Part shown: positions 26,766 to 34,830 of the stretch, piece by piece
Layout of the letters: every line of letters starts with the position of its first letter
How positions within the stretch are numbered: the stretch's first letter is position 1
Source of the DNA: Algoriphagus antarcticus
GTDB lineage: Bacteria; Bacteroidota; Bacteroidia; Cytophagales; Cyclobacteriaceae
Length of the DNA stretch: 64,000 nt
Assembly (NCBI RefSeq): GCF_002150685.1
Contig: NZ_MSSW01000017.1
Span: forward strand, 62,001 to 126,000
Direction of reading: 5' to 3'
Made by a program: the position numbers and the translations under genes
Notes under the pieces: model-generated
Seen by the model: the letters and a program-made list of their open reading frames with translations, nothing else
Told to the model about the DNA's origin: nothing
The model's database searches: none

Positions 26766-28053
26766 TTAAAAATGGTTCTACCACGAATTTAATGGAATAG
26801 CTATCTTTAAGCAAAAAGATGTTTACGGAGAATCTTTTCACAAGAATACTAGATTTAAAAGATGGATGGGTAGTCGAATCGGTTGACACAGATTTTTCTA
26901 AAGAGGAAATTTCTATCCAAATAGTCTGTTTGTCGGAGCAGTTAGAAGATACCCATACTGGTAAACTCTGCAAAATTTACGATCACGCGCCGGCACGTAA
27001 ATGGAGGCACTTGGACACGATGCAGTACAAAACTTATATCAAGTGTGAACTGCCTCGGATTATTACTTCTCAGGGTAAAGTAAAGACTGTTCAGCCCAAC
27101 TGGGCCTCTGGGTACGAGCGTCATACCTTCCTGTTTGAGCATGCGGTAATAGACTTACTCAAGGCGAGTAAAAATCAAACCAAAACAGCTCAAATTATGC
27201 GCTGTGGCTTCAATGTGGTAAATCGGATCATGCACCTGAGCACAAAAAGAGGCATGGAGAGAAGAAACTATACAGAGCTGGTATTTGATCAATTAAGTGT
27301 TGATGAAAAGTCCTTTAAGAAGGGTCATCAGTACATCACTGTCCTGAGTCATCCCGGGTCTGGCTGTGTACTTGATGTGGAAGAAGATCGAACAAAGGAG
27401 GCTTGTAAGTCACTATTTAATAGAACATTAACCGAAACACAACTTGGGCAGGTAACCACAATCAGTATGGATATGTGGCCCGCATATATCAATTCAGCGG
27501 AGGAGCTGCTTCCCAATGCTGCGATCACGCACGATCGGTTTCATCTGATCATGTACCTCAATAAGGCTATCGATCAAGTGCGCCGAAGAGAAGTAAAATA
27601 GCATGACGAGCTAAAAAACACACGCTATGCTTTACTTAAGAATTCAGAAAACCTCACAGAGAAACAACGGATTAAGTTTGAAGAAATTACCGGTGCGAAC
27701 TATGAGGTTAGCAAGGCTTGGCAAGTAAGAGAAAACTTCAAAGATCTGTTCAGTTGCGGAAAACTTTTCGCTTGGACACTATACAACAAATGGACAGCTG
27801 ACTCGAAGAGAAGAAAAATAAAGGAAATAGATAAAGTAGTAGAGACGTTTAACAACCATATTTCCGGAGTGGTAAATGCATTCATAATGAATCTAAGCAA
27901 TGCAATGGCTGAACGACTAAATGGCAAAATTCAAGAACTCAAAACAGTAGGAAAAGGCTATCGAACCTTTGCCAACTTTAGAAGCGCAATGCTGTTTTTC
28001 CATGGTGGCTTAGATCTATATCCCCACTAACTTAAGGGTAGAACCTTAAAAAT
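26766..28053 (+). mobile_element. ISL3-family insertion sequence with 8-bp target duplication
   Basis: The element spans 26774-28045 (1272 bp). Its ends GGTTCTACC (26774-26782) and GGTAGAACC (28037-28045) are inverted repeats. Both sides carry the direct repeat TTAAAAAT (26766-26773 and 28046-28053), the 8-bp duplication expected for ISL3. It landed between the propeller of cassette A and the glycosyltransferase tail of cassette B. One transposase gene, interrupted by an in-frame stop, fills it. Confidence 0.92.
26819..28030 (+). pseudogene. ISL3-type transposase with internal amber codon
   Basis: Frame 26819-28030 encodes 403 positions of an ISL3 transposase with one TAG at 27599-27601. Reading continues in the same frame on both sides (RRREVK, stop, HDELKNTRYALLK). 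DDE residues are recognisable: Asp in LSVDEKSFKKGH, Asp in SMDMWPAYI, and Glu in NAMAERLNGKIQ, the last beyond the stop. The stop separates the catalytic Glu from the rest, so the enzyme should be dead unless TAG is read through. The N-terminal region lacks an obvious full Cys/His zinc knuckle. Confidence 0.9.
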
Positions 28054-28064
28054 TACTCTACCCT

Positions 28065-28246
28065 TATCCGGAATACAGCTACTAGTGCTGGGAGTAATAG
28101 GCGAATACATCGGCAAAATGTATATGGAGCTCAAGCAACGACCTGTTTACCTGATCGCAAAGACCAATATAGTTAGGTCAGAGGTCAATCCGATAACTGA
28201 GTCAATTAGTTCACCAACTCAAGAAAGGAGGACAGCGATGATTTGA
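28065..28246 (+). pseudogene. glycosyltransferase 3' tail, cassette B
   Basis: This copies the last 182 nt of the cassette A glycosyltransferase gene, from TATCCGGAATACAGCT to the stop. After a few differences in the first 40 nt it is identical to cassette A through the tail and nearly all of the spacer. It encodes only the end of the second membrane helix and the RRTAMI tail and has no start of its own. The near-identity means recent duplication or gene conversion. Confidence 0.9.
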
Positions 28247-28357
28247 AGCAGACCTAGCAAAGTTTCTTTTCTTAAACTAATCGAATAAGATAAGCACGTC
28301 AATGGTCACGAAAGACCACAATCAACAAAATAAACTTCAAATCAAAATTGAAAAAAC

Positions 28358-28624
28358 ATGAATACGAAATTGAAAAAAATCGCTAGAACAGCTGCTGTGG
28401 GAATATTCTTTATAGCGCTATTCCTGAATGTGAAGTTGAGTCTTACAGATCCTTTTATCAATATTGATAATGCGGCGATAGCCCAGACAAGTTCCCTCAA
28501 TATACAATGTTATAGTATTCTGGAGGGATTCGATGGACAATCTGTGGCATGTTCACCTTGTTACCTCGCCACAGGTATTCCACCATGGTATCATTTTGGA
28601 AGTCAATGCACTCCAAATTACTAA
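28358..28624 (+). CDS. NVEALA-like secreted Cys-rich peptide, cassette B
   Basis: 88 residues. The leader differs from cassette A at only a few positions and has the same NIDNAAIAQ cleavage region. The mature peptide of about 46 residues begins QTSSLN and has four Cys (IQCYS, VACSPC, SQCTPNY). It is rich in aromatic residues and Gly/Pro (GIPPWYHFG). There is no similarity to the other cores. Its 111-nt spacer is almost identical to that of cassette A. A hairpin follows after 11 nt. Confidence 0.8.
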   Translation: MNTKLKKIARTAAVGIFFIALFLNVKLSLTDPFINIDNAAIAQTSSLNIQCYSILEGFDGQSVACSPCYLATGIPPWYHFGSQCTPNY

Positions 28625-28635
28625 ATAGATAAAAC

Positions 28636-28672
28636 TACCACCCATTCCAACATCTTAGAGGTATGGGTGGTA
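28636..28672 (+). promoter_or_regulatory. hairpin between peptide and propeller, cassette B
   Basis: Perfect 10-bp arms TACCACCCAT (28636-28645) and ATGGGTGGTA (28663-28672), 17-nt loop, 11 nt after the peptide stop. The sequence is unrelated to the hairpins in cassettes A, D and E, but the position is the same. About 240 nt of AT-rich sequence without a gene follow before the propeller. Confidence 0.75.
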
Positions 28673-28911
28673 TTATGTTCAAATACATAGACAACCAGAA
28701 TTCAATAACCATGTAAGCCAAGAAAAAAATTTACAATAAAATGAAATTTCACAATCAATTAATGAAATTTCGACTCTCTAATAAAAAGGGCAATGAATAA
28801 AAATAAAATTTAGATCTAAAAATCAAATATATAAACTTTTGATCTTAAAAATAAAACTGCAAGAATATCCCCATAATAATTAATAACCCTAACCAAATTT
28901 ATAGTAATAAA

Positions 28912-29982
28912 ATGAAATCGCTATCATACTTATATCTTATTATGCTGATTGTTTTTGGGTGTAATAATAAAAATAATAATATATTCAAAAAAATACAACC
29001 CAATAATATAATTTTTGAAAAGACATATGAACTAAAAGGAGAAGAGCTAGAGATAGATGCGTTTGTTTCAAATAATTTGATAATATTCGACACACTTATA
29101 ATCCTAGTAACACCTCAAAGCGAAACATTATATCATGCAATATCAACAAATGACTATAATTGGGATAAAAAATTTATACGTAAAGGAGAAGGTCCAAACG
29201 AATTTCAAAATGTATTAAAACCTCTTTCTTATGAAAAAAAAGATAATGACCTCCTACTCACATTTTATGACAAGGCAAGAGAAGGACTCTTTCACTATAA
29301 TCTAACACAGTCTTTTAATCAAGGAATAGATATTTTTCAAGACACTATTTCACTAGGTGAAACTACTGAAATATATCGAGCATATAAAATCACTGATAAT
29401 AAAGTATTCATTGATAATTTAGACTTTATTAACCTTAACCAAATCTATTCGGTTTATGAAGATAAAAAAATTATAAGCACTGATACAGCACTAGTTTCAG
29501 GCCTTATTAATCAATCAGACTCATATATAATGACCACCATTACTAGCTTTAATAAAAATAAACTTAAATATGCTGGTGCCATGATGTTTATGGATCAAAT
29601 AAATATATATGACATAAATAATCCAAATAACTCTTTAGCAATAACAGCAAATAACAACAACAGACCTTCAATCAATGAAGTGTCGCAAACACTTATGCCC
29701 TATAAAAATGAATTTTATGTAGACTTAAGGCAAACAGATTCTTACATATTTGGCCTTTATGCTAACCAAAGCAGAAAAGAATGGGCTACTGGAGATAATC
29801 CTGGTGTTATTCACATATTAGACTGGGAAGGTAATCCGATCTGCAAACTTAAAACAAAAGAAAAACTTATTCATTTTGATATTGACTCTAATAGTAATAC
29901 ACTTTACGGAATGACAGAAAAAGAAGAAATAATTAAGTATAATTTAGATGAAATATCTGAATTGGCTCAATCTGGCAAGTAA
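28912..29982 (+). CDS. 6-bladed beta-propeller lipoprotein, cassette B (3' end recombined)
   Basis: 356 residues. The lipobox is IVFGC. The family signature is present as RKGEGPNEFQ, and strand-loop repeats continue to about residue 350. The gene is extremely AT-rich, with many Asn/Ile/Lys codons, unlike cassettes C and E. The last few codons (AQSGK and stop) are read out of frame from the glycosyltransferase tail of cassette C, so the natural C-terminus was probably replaced at the junction. It still looks long enough to fold. Confidence 0.75.
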   Translation: MKSLSYLYLIMLIVFGCNNKNNNIFKKIQPNNIIFEKTYELKGEELEIDAFVSNNLIIFDTLIILVTPQSETLYHAISTNDYNWDKKFIRKGEGPNEFQNVLKPLSYEKKDNDLLLTFYDKAREGLFHYNLTQSFNQGIDIFQDTISLGETTEIYRAYKITDNKVFIDNLDFINLNQIYSVYEDKKIISTDTALVSGLINQSDSYIMTTITSFNKNKLKYAGAMMFMDQINIYDINNPNNSLAITANNNNRPSINEVSQTLMPYKNEFYVDLRQTDSYIFGLYANQSRKEWATGDNPGVIHILDWEGNPICKLKTKEKLIHFDIDSNSNTLYGMTEKEEIIKYNLDEISELAQSGK

Positions 29983-30325
29983 TGGCATCACCTCTTTCAG
30001 TATTAAACCATTGCGTTTTGCACTGGCAGTAGGGCTGTTCTTTGCATTACTGGCTTTCGGCTATGGAGTCTATGCGATCAGCATCGTATTCCTCGGCATG
30101 ACCGTGCCGGGGTGGGCCTGGCTGATAGCGAGTATTGTATTCCTATCCGGAATACAGCTACTAGTGCTGGGAGTGATCGGAGAATACATAGGCAAAATGT
30201 ATATGGAGCTCAAGCAGCGACCTGCTTACCTGATCGCAAAGACCAATATTGATAAGTCAACAATACATCCGACCACAGAGCCAACTAGTACACTATCTCT
30301 AGAAAGGAGGGCAGCTATGACTTGA
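29955..30325 (+). pseudogene. glycosyltransferase 3' tail, cassette C
   Basis: This matches the last 120 or so codons of the full glycosyltransferase, from NLASNGITSFSIKPL through both membrane helices to the ERRAAMT tail. The catalytic GT2 domain is missing. A possible ATG at 29948 lies inside the end of the cassette B propeller and would allow a 125-residue two-helix membrane protein. Whether that is made is unknown. Confidence 0.85.
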
Positions 30326-30436
30326 GATGGGCATAGCAAAGTTTCTTTTCTTAAACTAATCGAATAAGGTAAGCACGTCCGTGGACACGAAAGACCACAA
30401 ACAACGAAATAAACTTTAAATCAAAATTCAAATAAA

Positions 30437-30721
30437 ATGAATACGAAATTGAAAAAAATAGCTAAAACAGCCGCTGTGGGGATATTCTTTATGGCGTTAT
30501 TTCTTAACGTGAAGCTGAGTCTTAATGATCCTTTTGTGGCCATTAGCAATGATGTGATGGCTCAATCGAATACCAGTGGAAGTAATCCATGTGATGCTGG
30601 AGATGAAAAAAACTTTGAGGGGTGTAGAGACAGGAACTGTACCGAGCTAATTAGTTTCGAGTGTACGTTTATTTATGCTGGTGATCTTGTTACACTATGG
30701 GGACGAAAGAAAACATCATAA
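30437..30721 (+). CDS. NVEALA-like secreted Cys-rich peptide, cassette C
   Basis: 94 residues. The leader is conserved, with ISNDVMAQ as the cleavage region. The mature peptide of about 52 residues starts QSNTSGSNPCD and has four Cys (NPCD, EGCRDRNC, FECTF), many charges, and a basic end (GRKKTS). Its TAA shares bases with a following ATG (TAATG at 30719-30723), so in this cassette the hairpin spacer is missing and the propeller is probably translated by coupling. Confidence 0.78.
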   Translation: MNTKLKKIAKTAAVGIFFMALFLNVKLSLNDPFVAISNDVMAQSNTSGSNPCDAGDEKNFEGCRDRNCTELISFECTFIYAGDLVTLWGRKKTS

Positions 30722-31773
30722 TGGGTTTACCCTATCGTATTAAAATGCAAGTATACTATGTATACTTGCTACCTTTTTTGCTGTTTAGATGTAGTTATCC
30801 CCCTATAAATGATTACAGCTTCAGTGAAACGAAAGAACTGCAGTCTCATTCATTCTCAAGTTATAGGATAGGCTATGATTACCTGATTGACAAGATTGAT
30901 AACTATTTAATTGTAGTCAGTTTTAAAAATGGAGACCTTATTTCGGTTTATGATGCTGATAGCCAAAGATTATTGATGCATGGAGCATCCAATGGAGAAG
31001 GAGAAAACGAACTGTTGGCGCCAGTTGCTTTGTATGTTGATAAGCAAGAACGTTCATTCTATATTTATGATGGCATGAAGCAGAGGCAGTTTAAATATGA
31101 TTTGGGCGAGATTATGAAAAACGGAGAAATCGGTACCTCCGTTAGCATTAGGCTCCCTAGCTCGGGTGATTTTATGAACCCTGTTATTCCTTTGGGAAAG
31201 GGAATAAATTTAACCATGACATATGATAAAGAAGGACATTTTATGTTTTTTGATAAAGAAGGGGAGGTAGTGGGCAAACTGGGGGAATTTGAGAAAATGG
31301 ATGTTAGAGGAGATGATATTCCTGATATGATTTATGGCCTGATCTGGAAAGGTAAATATGCAGTTAATAAGTCCAGAAAACTAGTTATCAAAGCATACAT
31401 GGATTATAGTAGAATTTCTTTCTTTGATATGGAGGCTAACCTGTTAAAAGATATATGGACAGGGAACAAGGATATGCTGACTGTAGAGTTTGATGGACAA
31501 AACGTGATAAAGAAGGGTGAGAGGAAGATACACTACGGCTCTGTGAAGGTTACTGACAGCTTTGTATATGCATTGTATTCAGGGGAGGGTTATGACAACG
31601 ACTATAGCGTTTTTCCTGGAAAGGAAATACATGTGTTTGACTATGATGGGAATAGGGTTTCCAGGTATTTGTTGGACAAATTGGTATCCGACTTTTGTAT
31701 CGATGAGGAAGGGAACAGGATATTCGGGGTAAACTTTACTTCAGATGAGGAGGTAATTGTTTTCAATTTATAA
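30721..31773 (+). CDS. 6-bladed beta-propeller lipoprotein, cassette C
   Basis: 350 residues from the ATG at 30721, which overlaps the peptide stop; starts at 30697 or 30745 are also open. The lipobox is FLLFRC. The signature is NGEGENELLAP, a variant of G-E-G-P-x-E. Blade repeats such as FYIYDGMKQRQFKYD, HFMFFDKEGEVVGKLG and IHVFDYDGNRVSRY can be seen. Base composition is clearly less AT-rich than in the cassette A, B and D propellers, which suggests a different source. Confidence 0.8.
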   Translation: MGLPYRIKMQVYYVYLLPFLLFRCSYPPINDYSFSETKELQSHSFSSYRIGYDYLIDKIDNYLIVVSFKNGDLISVYDADSQRLLMHGASNGEGENELLAPVALYVDKQERSFYIYDGMKQRQFKYDLGEIMKNGEIGTSVSIRLPSSGDFMNPVIPLGKGINLTMTYDKEGHFMFFDKEGEVVGKLGEFEKMDVRGDDIPDMIYGLIWKGKYAVNKSRKLVIKAYMDYSRISFFDMEANLLKDIWTGNKDMLTVEFDGQNVIKKGERKIHYGSVKVTDSFVYALYSGEGYDNDYSVFPGKEIHVFDYDGNRVSRYLLDKLVSDFCIDEEGNRIFGVNFTSDEEVIVFNL

Positions 31774-31795
31774 AAGAATTGTATTCCCTAGTTAA

Positions 31796-31933
31796 CTCAA
31801 GAAACGGCTCACTTATCTCATCTCAAAAATCAACATCACGCTCCCTTTTGACACCCAAAAGCAAGGAAGCTATTCAATAAACCCAAGAGACATGACATCC
31901 AGTAGGCAAGAAAGGAGGTCCGCCATGACTTGA
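31796..31933 (+). pseudogene. glycosyltransferase 3' tail, cassette D (divergent)
   Basis: In one frame this reads LKKRLTYLISKINI and ends SSRQERRSAMT-stop. It aligns with LKQRPVYLIAKTNI and QERRTAM(I/T) of the other copies but with much lower identity in between. So even the most diverged cassette is headed by about 45 codons of glycosyltransferase tail, from a different glycosyltransferase allele. Confidence 0.7.
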
Positions 31934-32042
31934 CAACAGAATGATTTTTCTTGCTCTGCCAATCAGAGTCGAAGAAAACTTAAGTGAAAACGAAAAATTC
32001 AGACGAAATAAAAATTTACTCTTATACTAAATTCTTAAAATG

Positions 32043-32270
32043 ATGAATACGAAATTAAAAAAGATCGCAAAAACAGCCGCTGTGGGGATATTCTTTATGG
32101 CGTTACTAATGAATGTAAAAGTAAGTCTCACAGATCCGTTTCTGACAATTAGTAATGAGGTGGTCGCCCAAACAAATTCTAGTAGTGGAATGGAAATATA
32201 TTATGTCCAATTTGACTATTGCAGTAATTATATCCCTAATTGCAATAAAAGAGTGCTAAAATGTAGGTAA
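32043..32270 (+). CDS. NVEALA-like peptide, cassette D, probably cut short by a stop
   Basis: 75 residues from the second ATG at 32043 (an ATG at 32040 adds one Met). Leader conserved, cleavage region ISNEVVAQ, mature start QTNSSSG, then three Cys before TAA at 32268-32270. The same frame continues after this TAA for 21 codons with three more Cys (RFCSAS, LPCEEACGGT) to a TAA at 32334-32336. With the first stop ignored the length (97) and Cys number (6) match the other cassettes, and the hairpin lies at the usual distance. I therefore think the TAA is a nonsense mutation. Confidence 0.7.
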   Translation: MNTKLKKIAKTAAVGIFFMALLMNVKVSLTDPFLTISNEVVAQTNSSSGMEIYYVQFDYCSNYIPNCNKRVLKCR

Positions 32271-32344
32271 ATTGGAGGAAGATTCTGTTCCGCATCAATT
32301 CAGCTTCCATGTGAAGAGGCTTGCGGAGGAACTTAAAAAGCTTG

Positions 32345-32413
32345 AATTAAACTATGATCAAATGTAGTAGAACTTTATATCAATATAATAAAACTTATGA
32401 TCATAGTTTAATT
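32345..32413 (+). promoter_or_regulatory. hairpin between peptide and propeller, cassette D
   Basis: Perfect 16-bp arms AATTAAACTATGATCA (32345-32360) and TGATCATAGTTTAATT (32398-32413) with a 37-nt loop. It starts 8 nt after the second, restored stop of the cassette D peptide frame. Confidence 0.75.
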
Positions 32414-32473
32414 TAATAGTTTCAAATATTATTATGAAAGATAATGTAAAAAGCACATAAAATAATTGACAAA

Positions 32474-33622
32474 ATGAAATATATATACATAATAACATTA
32501 TTTTCAATCACACTGAGCTGTACAGAACCTACTACTAAAACAGAAGCGGAGGATGTTGAACTGATTAATTTTAGAGTGAACCGAGACTTGAAACTATCTG
32601 AATTTATTGATAGTATCGAATACAATATTTTACCCAAAGAAATAAAATATGGATATTTTGATAAAATATTATTAACAGAAAATAATTTCATTATAGCAGA
32701 TTTCGAGATGTCAATGAATATATACATACTAGATAAGCAATTTAACTTAATATCGATTATTAACAAATATGGAGAAGGGCCTGGTGAATATCAATGGATT
32801 GAAAATATAAATTACAACATTGAAAGAGAAACTATCGAAGTACTGACAAACAAAGATATTCTACGGTATTCTATATCTGGGGCATTTATTGAGTCGATAA
32901 AGCTCCCATTTTCGTTTGGAAATTTCTCTTCAATATCAAGAGATAAATATATAATTTATAATAATAATTTAACAACGGATTATCCAGAAAGCACTTACAT
33001 GTTTGCAATTTGGGACTCTAAAACAAACAACTTAGAACCCTTAGTAAAACATATAAAAAACGATTTAGTCAGTTCCCATTTAGACAGAAGCAATATATTT
33101 AGATATGAGGACGAAGTATTTGCATCCCATATCTTCCTTGACACATTATATAAAATCAATACGAATAAAAAAATATCCAAATTTCATATCAATATCAACA
33201 ACCAAAATCTTCCGTATGAATATGTGAAATTTGATACAGAAAGTGGCCATGAATCAATTCTTGATAAAAGTGAGGTGATGTCCAATTATGCTTTCCATTA
33301 TCCAAAATTAATGGCCAATAAAGAGTTTTTAATCGATGGTTATATAAAAAACAACACAATTTATTTTTATCTATTAAATAGGATTAATAGAGATATATTT
33401 ACAGGAATTAATATTATTAATGATATTGATGGAGGACTAAATTATCTAAATCCAAGAATTTTAGATAATTCCAATAACATATACACCTTTCATGAATACG
33501 AAGAACTAAAAGAAAAAGCTAATATAAACATTGATAAAAAATTAATATTTAATGAATATATAAAATCTCTTGGTCCAGAAACAGGATTTGTAGTAGCAAA
33601 ATATCACATAAAAAACTTATAG
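32474..33622 (+). CDS. 6-bladed beta-propeller lipoprotein, cassette D
   Basis: 382 residues. The lipobox is ITLSC. The signature YGEGPGEYQ lies near residue 100, in the same place as in the cassette A protein. Strand-rich repeats with Asn/Ile/Tyr dominate, and the gene is strongly AT-rich. Similarity to the cassette A propeller seems the closest of the five (both start with an EDVELI or KEVEVI-type strand), but the blades differ. Partner peptide is the one at 32043. Confidence 0.8.
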   Translation: MKYIYIITLFSITLSCTEPTTKTEAEDVELINFRVNRDLKLSEFIDSIEYNILPKEIKYGYFDKILLTENNFIIADFEMSMNIYILDKQFNLISIINKYGEGPGEYQWIENINYNIERETIEVLTNKDILRYSISGAFIESIKLPFSFGNFSSISRDKYIIYNNNLTTDYPESTYMFAIWDSKTNNLEPLVKHIKNDLVSSHLDRSNIFRYEDEVFASHIFLDTLYKINTNKKISKFHININNQNLPYEYVKFDTESGHESILDKSEVMSNYAFHYPKLMANKEFLIDGYIKNNTIYFYLLNRINRDIFTGINIINDIDGGLNYLNPRILDNSNNIYTFHEYEELKEKANINIDKKLIFNEYIKSLGPETGFVVAKYHIKNL

Positions 33623-33761
33623 GGAATCTACAAATACCCAATTCTAACAATATTTCTCCGGTTATTTATAAACAGAATTATATAAAATATATTAATATAG
33701 TTAGTTGGCTTTAAGAAACTGTTGTAACACAATCAAAAAATTCACAAACAGAAGAATGTAA

Positions 33762-34279
33762 TGATCGACATAAAAGTAGCGGATATCATACGAAGCATTC
33801 AAAGTCAGAATCTATACTTAAGAGGAATGTTTTCCTGGATAGGGTATCAGCAGGGGGTGATTTATTACAGGGAGGAAAACAGAAGATTTGGCAAGACAAA
33901 ATACAGTATCTGGAAAATGCTAAACCTGGCAAGTAATGGCATCACTTCTTTCAGCATCAAACCATTGCGTTTTGCATTGGCGGGAGGATTGTTTTTCGCC
34001 TGCTTGGCTTTTGCTTATGGGATCTACGCCATAGCCATCGTATTTCTGGGAATGACTGTGCCAGGCTGGGCCTCGCTGATAGCGAGTATTGTATTCCTAT
34101 CCGGAATACAGCTACTAGTGCTGGGAGTGATCGGAGAATACATCGGCAAAATGTATATGGAGCTCAAGCAGCGACCTGCTTACCTTATTGCAAAAACCAA
34201 TATTGATAAGTCAACAGTCCATCCAACCGCTGATGCAATAAGTACACATACTCAAGAAAGGAGGACAGCGATGACTTGA
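33762..34279 (+). pseudogene. glycosyltransferase 3' tail, cassette E (longest)
   Basis: This matches the full glycosyltransferase from TGATCGACA, equal to about 24600 in cassette A, to the stop, about 172 codons. It keeps the last part of the catalytic domain (KVADIIRSIQSQNLYLRG and FGKTKYSIWKM), both membrane helices and the QERRTAMT tail, but lacks the N-terminal half with the D-x-D motif. An ATG at 33761 could start a 172-residue product, which would be inactive as a transferase. Confidence 0.88.
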
Positions 34280-34391
34280 AGTGGATATTGCAAAGTTTCT
34301 TTTCTTAGACTAATCGAATAAGATAAGCACGCCCGTGGACACGAAAGCACCACAAACAATGAAATAAACTTTAAATCAAAATTCAAATAAA

Positions 34392-34679
34392 ATGAATACG
34401 AAATTGAAAAAAATAGCTAAAACAGCCGCTATAGGAATCTTCTTTATGGCACTATTCCTAAATGTGAAGCTAAGTCTCACTGATCCGTTTGTGACAATTA
34501 GTAATGATGCACTTGCTCAGACAAGTTCAAGTAGTAGTAGTTGTAGTACATGCACTAAATGTGAGGTATCTCACATTGCTTCAGAAAATCAAGGTGGGTG
34601 TACAGCGAATCCATATGGAGGAGGTATGTGCGTCAGATCCGGGCCAGGCCCCTTATGCAGTGGTACAATAAATAGCTAG
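34392..34679 (+). CDS. NVEALA-like secreted Cys-rich peptide, cassette E
   Basis: 95 residues. Leader conserved, cleavage region ISNDALAQ, the copy closest to the NVEALA consensus. The mature peptide of about 53 residues starts QTSSSSSSCSTCTKC and has six Cys, with Gly/Pro-rich spacing (NPYGGGMCVRSGPGPLC). Six Cys in so short a chain suggests disulfides or metal binding. The preceding spacer (112 nt) is of the A/B/C type. Confidence 0.8.
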   Translation: MNTKLKKIAKTAAIGIFFMALFLNVKLSLTDPFVTISNDALAQTSSSSSSCSTCTKCEVSHIASENQGGCTANPYGGGMCVRSGPGPLCSGTINS

Positions 34680-34689
34680 AACTAATCAT

Positions 34690-34782
34690 ACAGCTGCCTT
34701 CTGGAATCCGTTGGTTTGTTACTAGCCTATATTAATAGCATAACTACTGTAATAGAACTCCTTGAATCCTAAAGGCAGCTGT
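34690..34782 (+). promoter_or_regulatory. long-loop inverted repeat between peptide and propeller, cassette E
   Basis: Perfect 11-bp arms ACAGCTGCCTT (34690-34700) and AAGGCAGCTGT (34772-34782) around a loop of about 71 nt, starting 11 nt after the peptide stop. Position matches the hairpins of cassettes A, B and D, with unrelated sequence. Confidence 0.65.
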
Positions 34783-34830
34783 CTAACAATATTACTTAAA
34801 ACATATATTGTTAACACTTTTGATTTCAAT

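Noticed and set aside
26766..28053. The insertion sequence as the cause of cassette duplication
   Set aside because: It is present at only one junction, has its own 8-bp target duplication and no second copy flanks the array.
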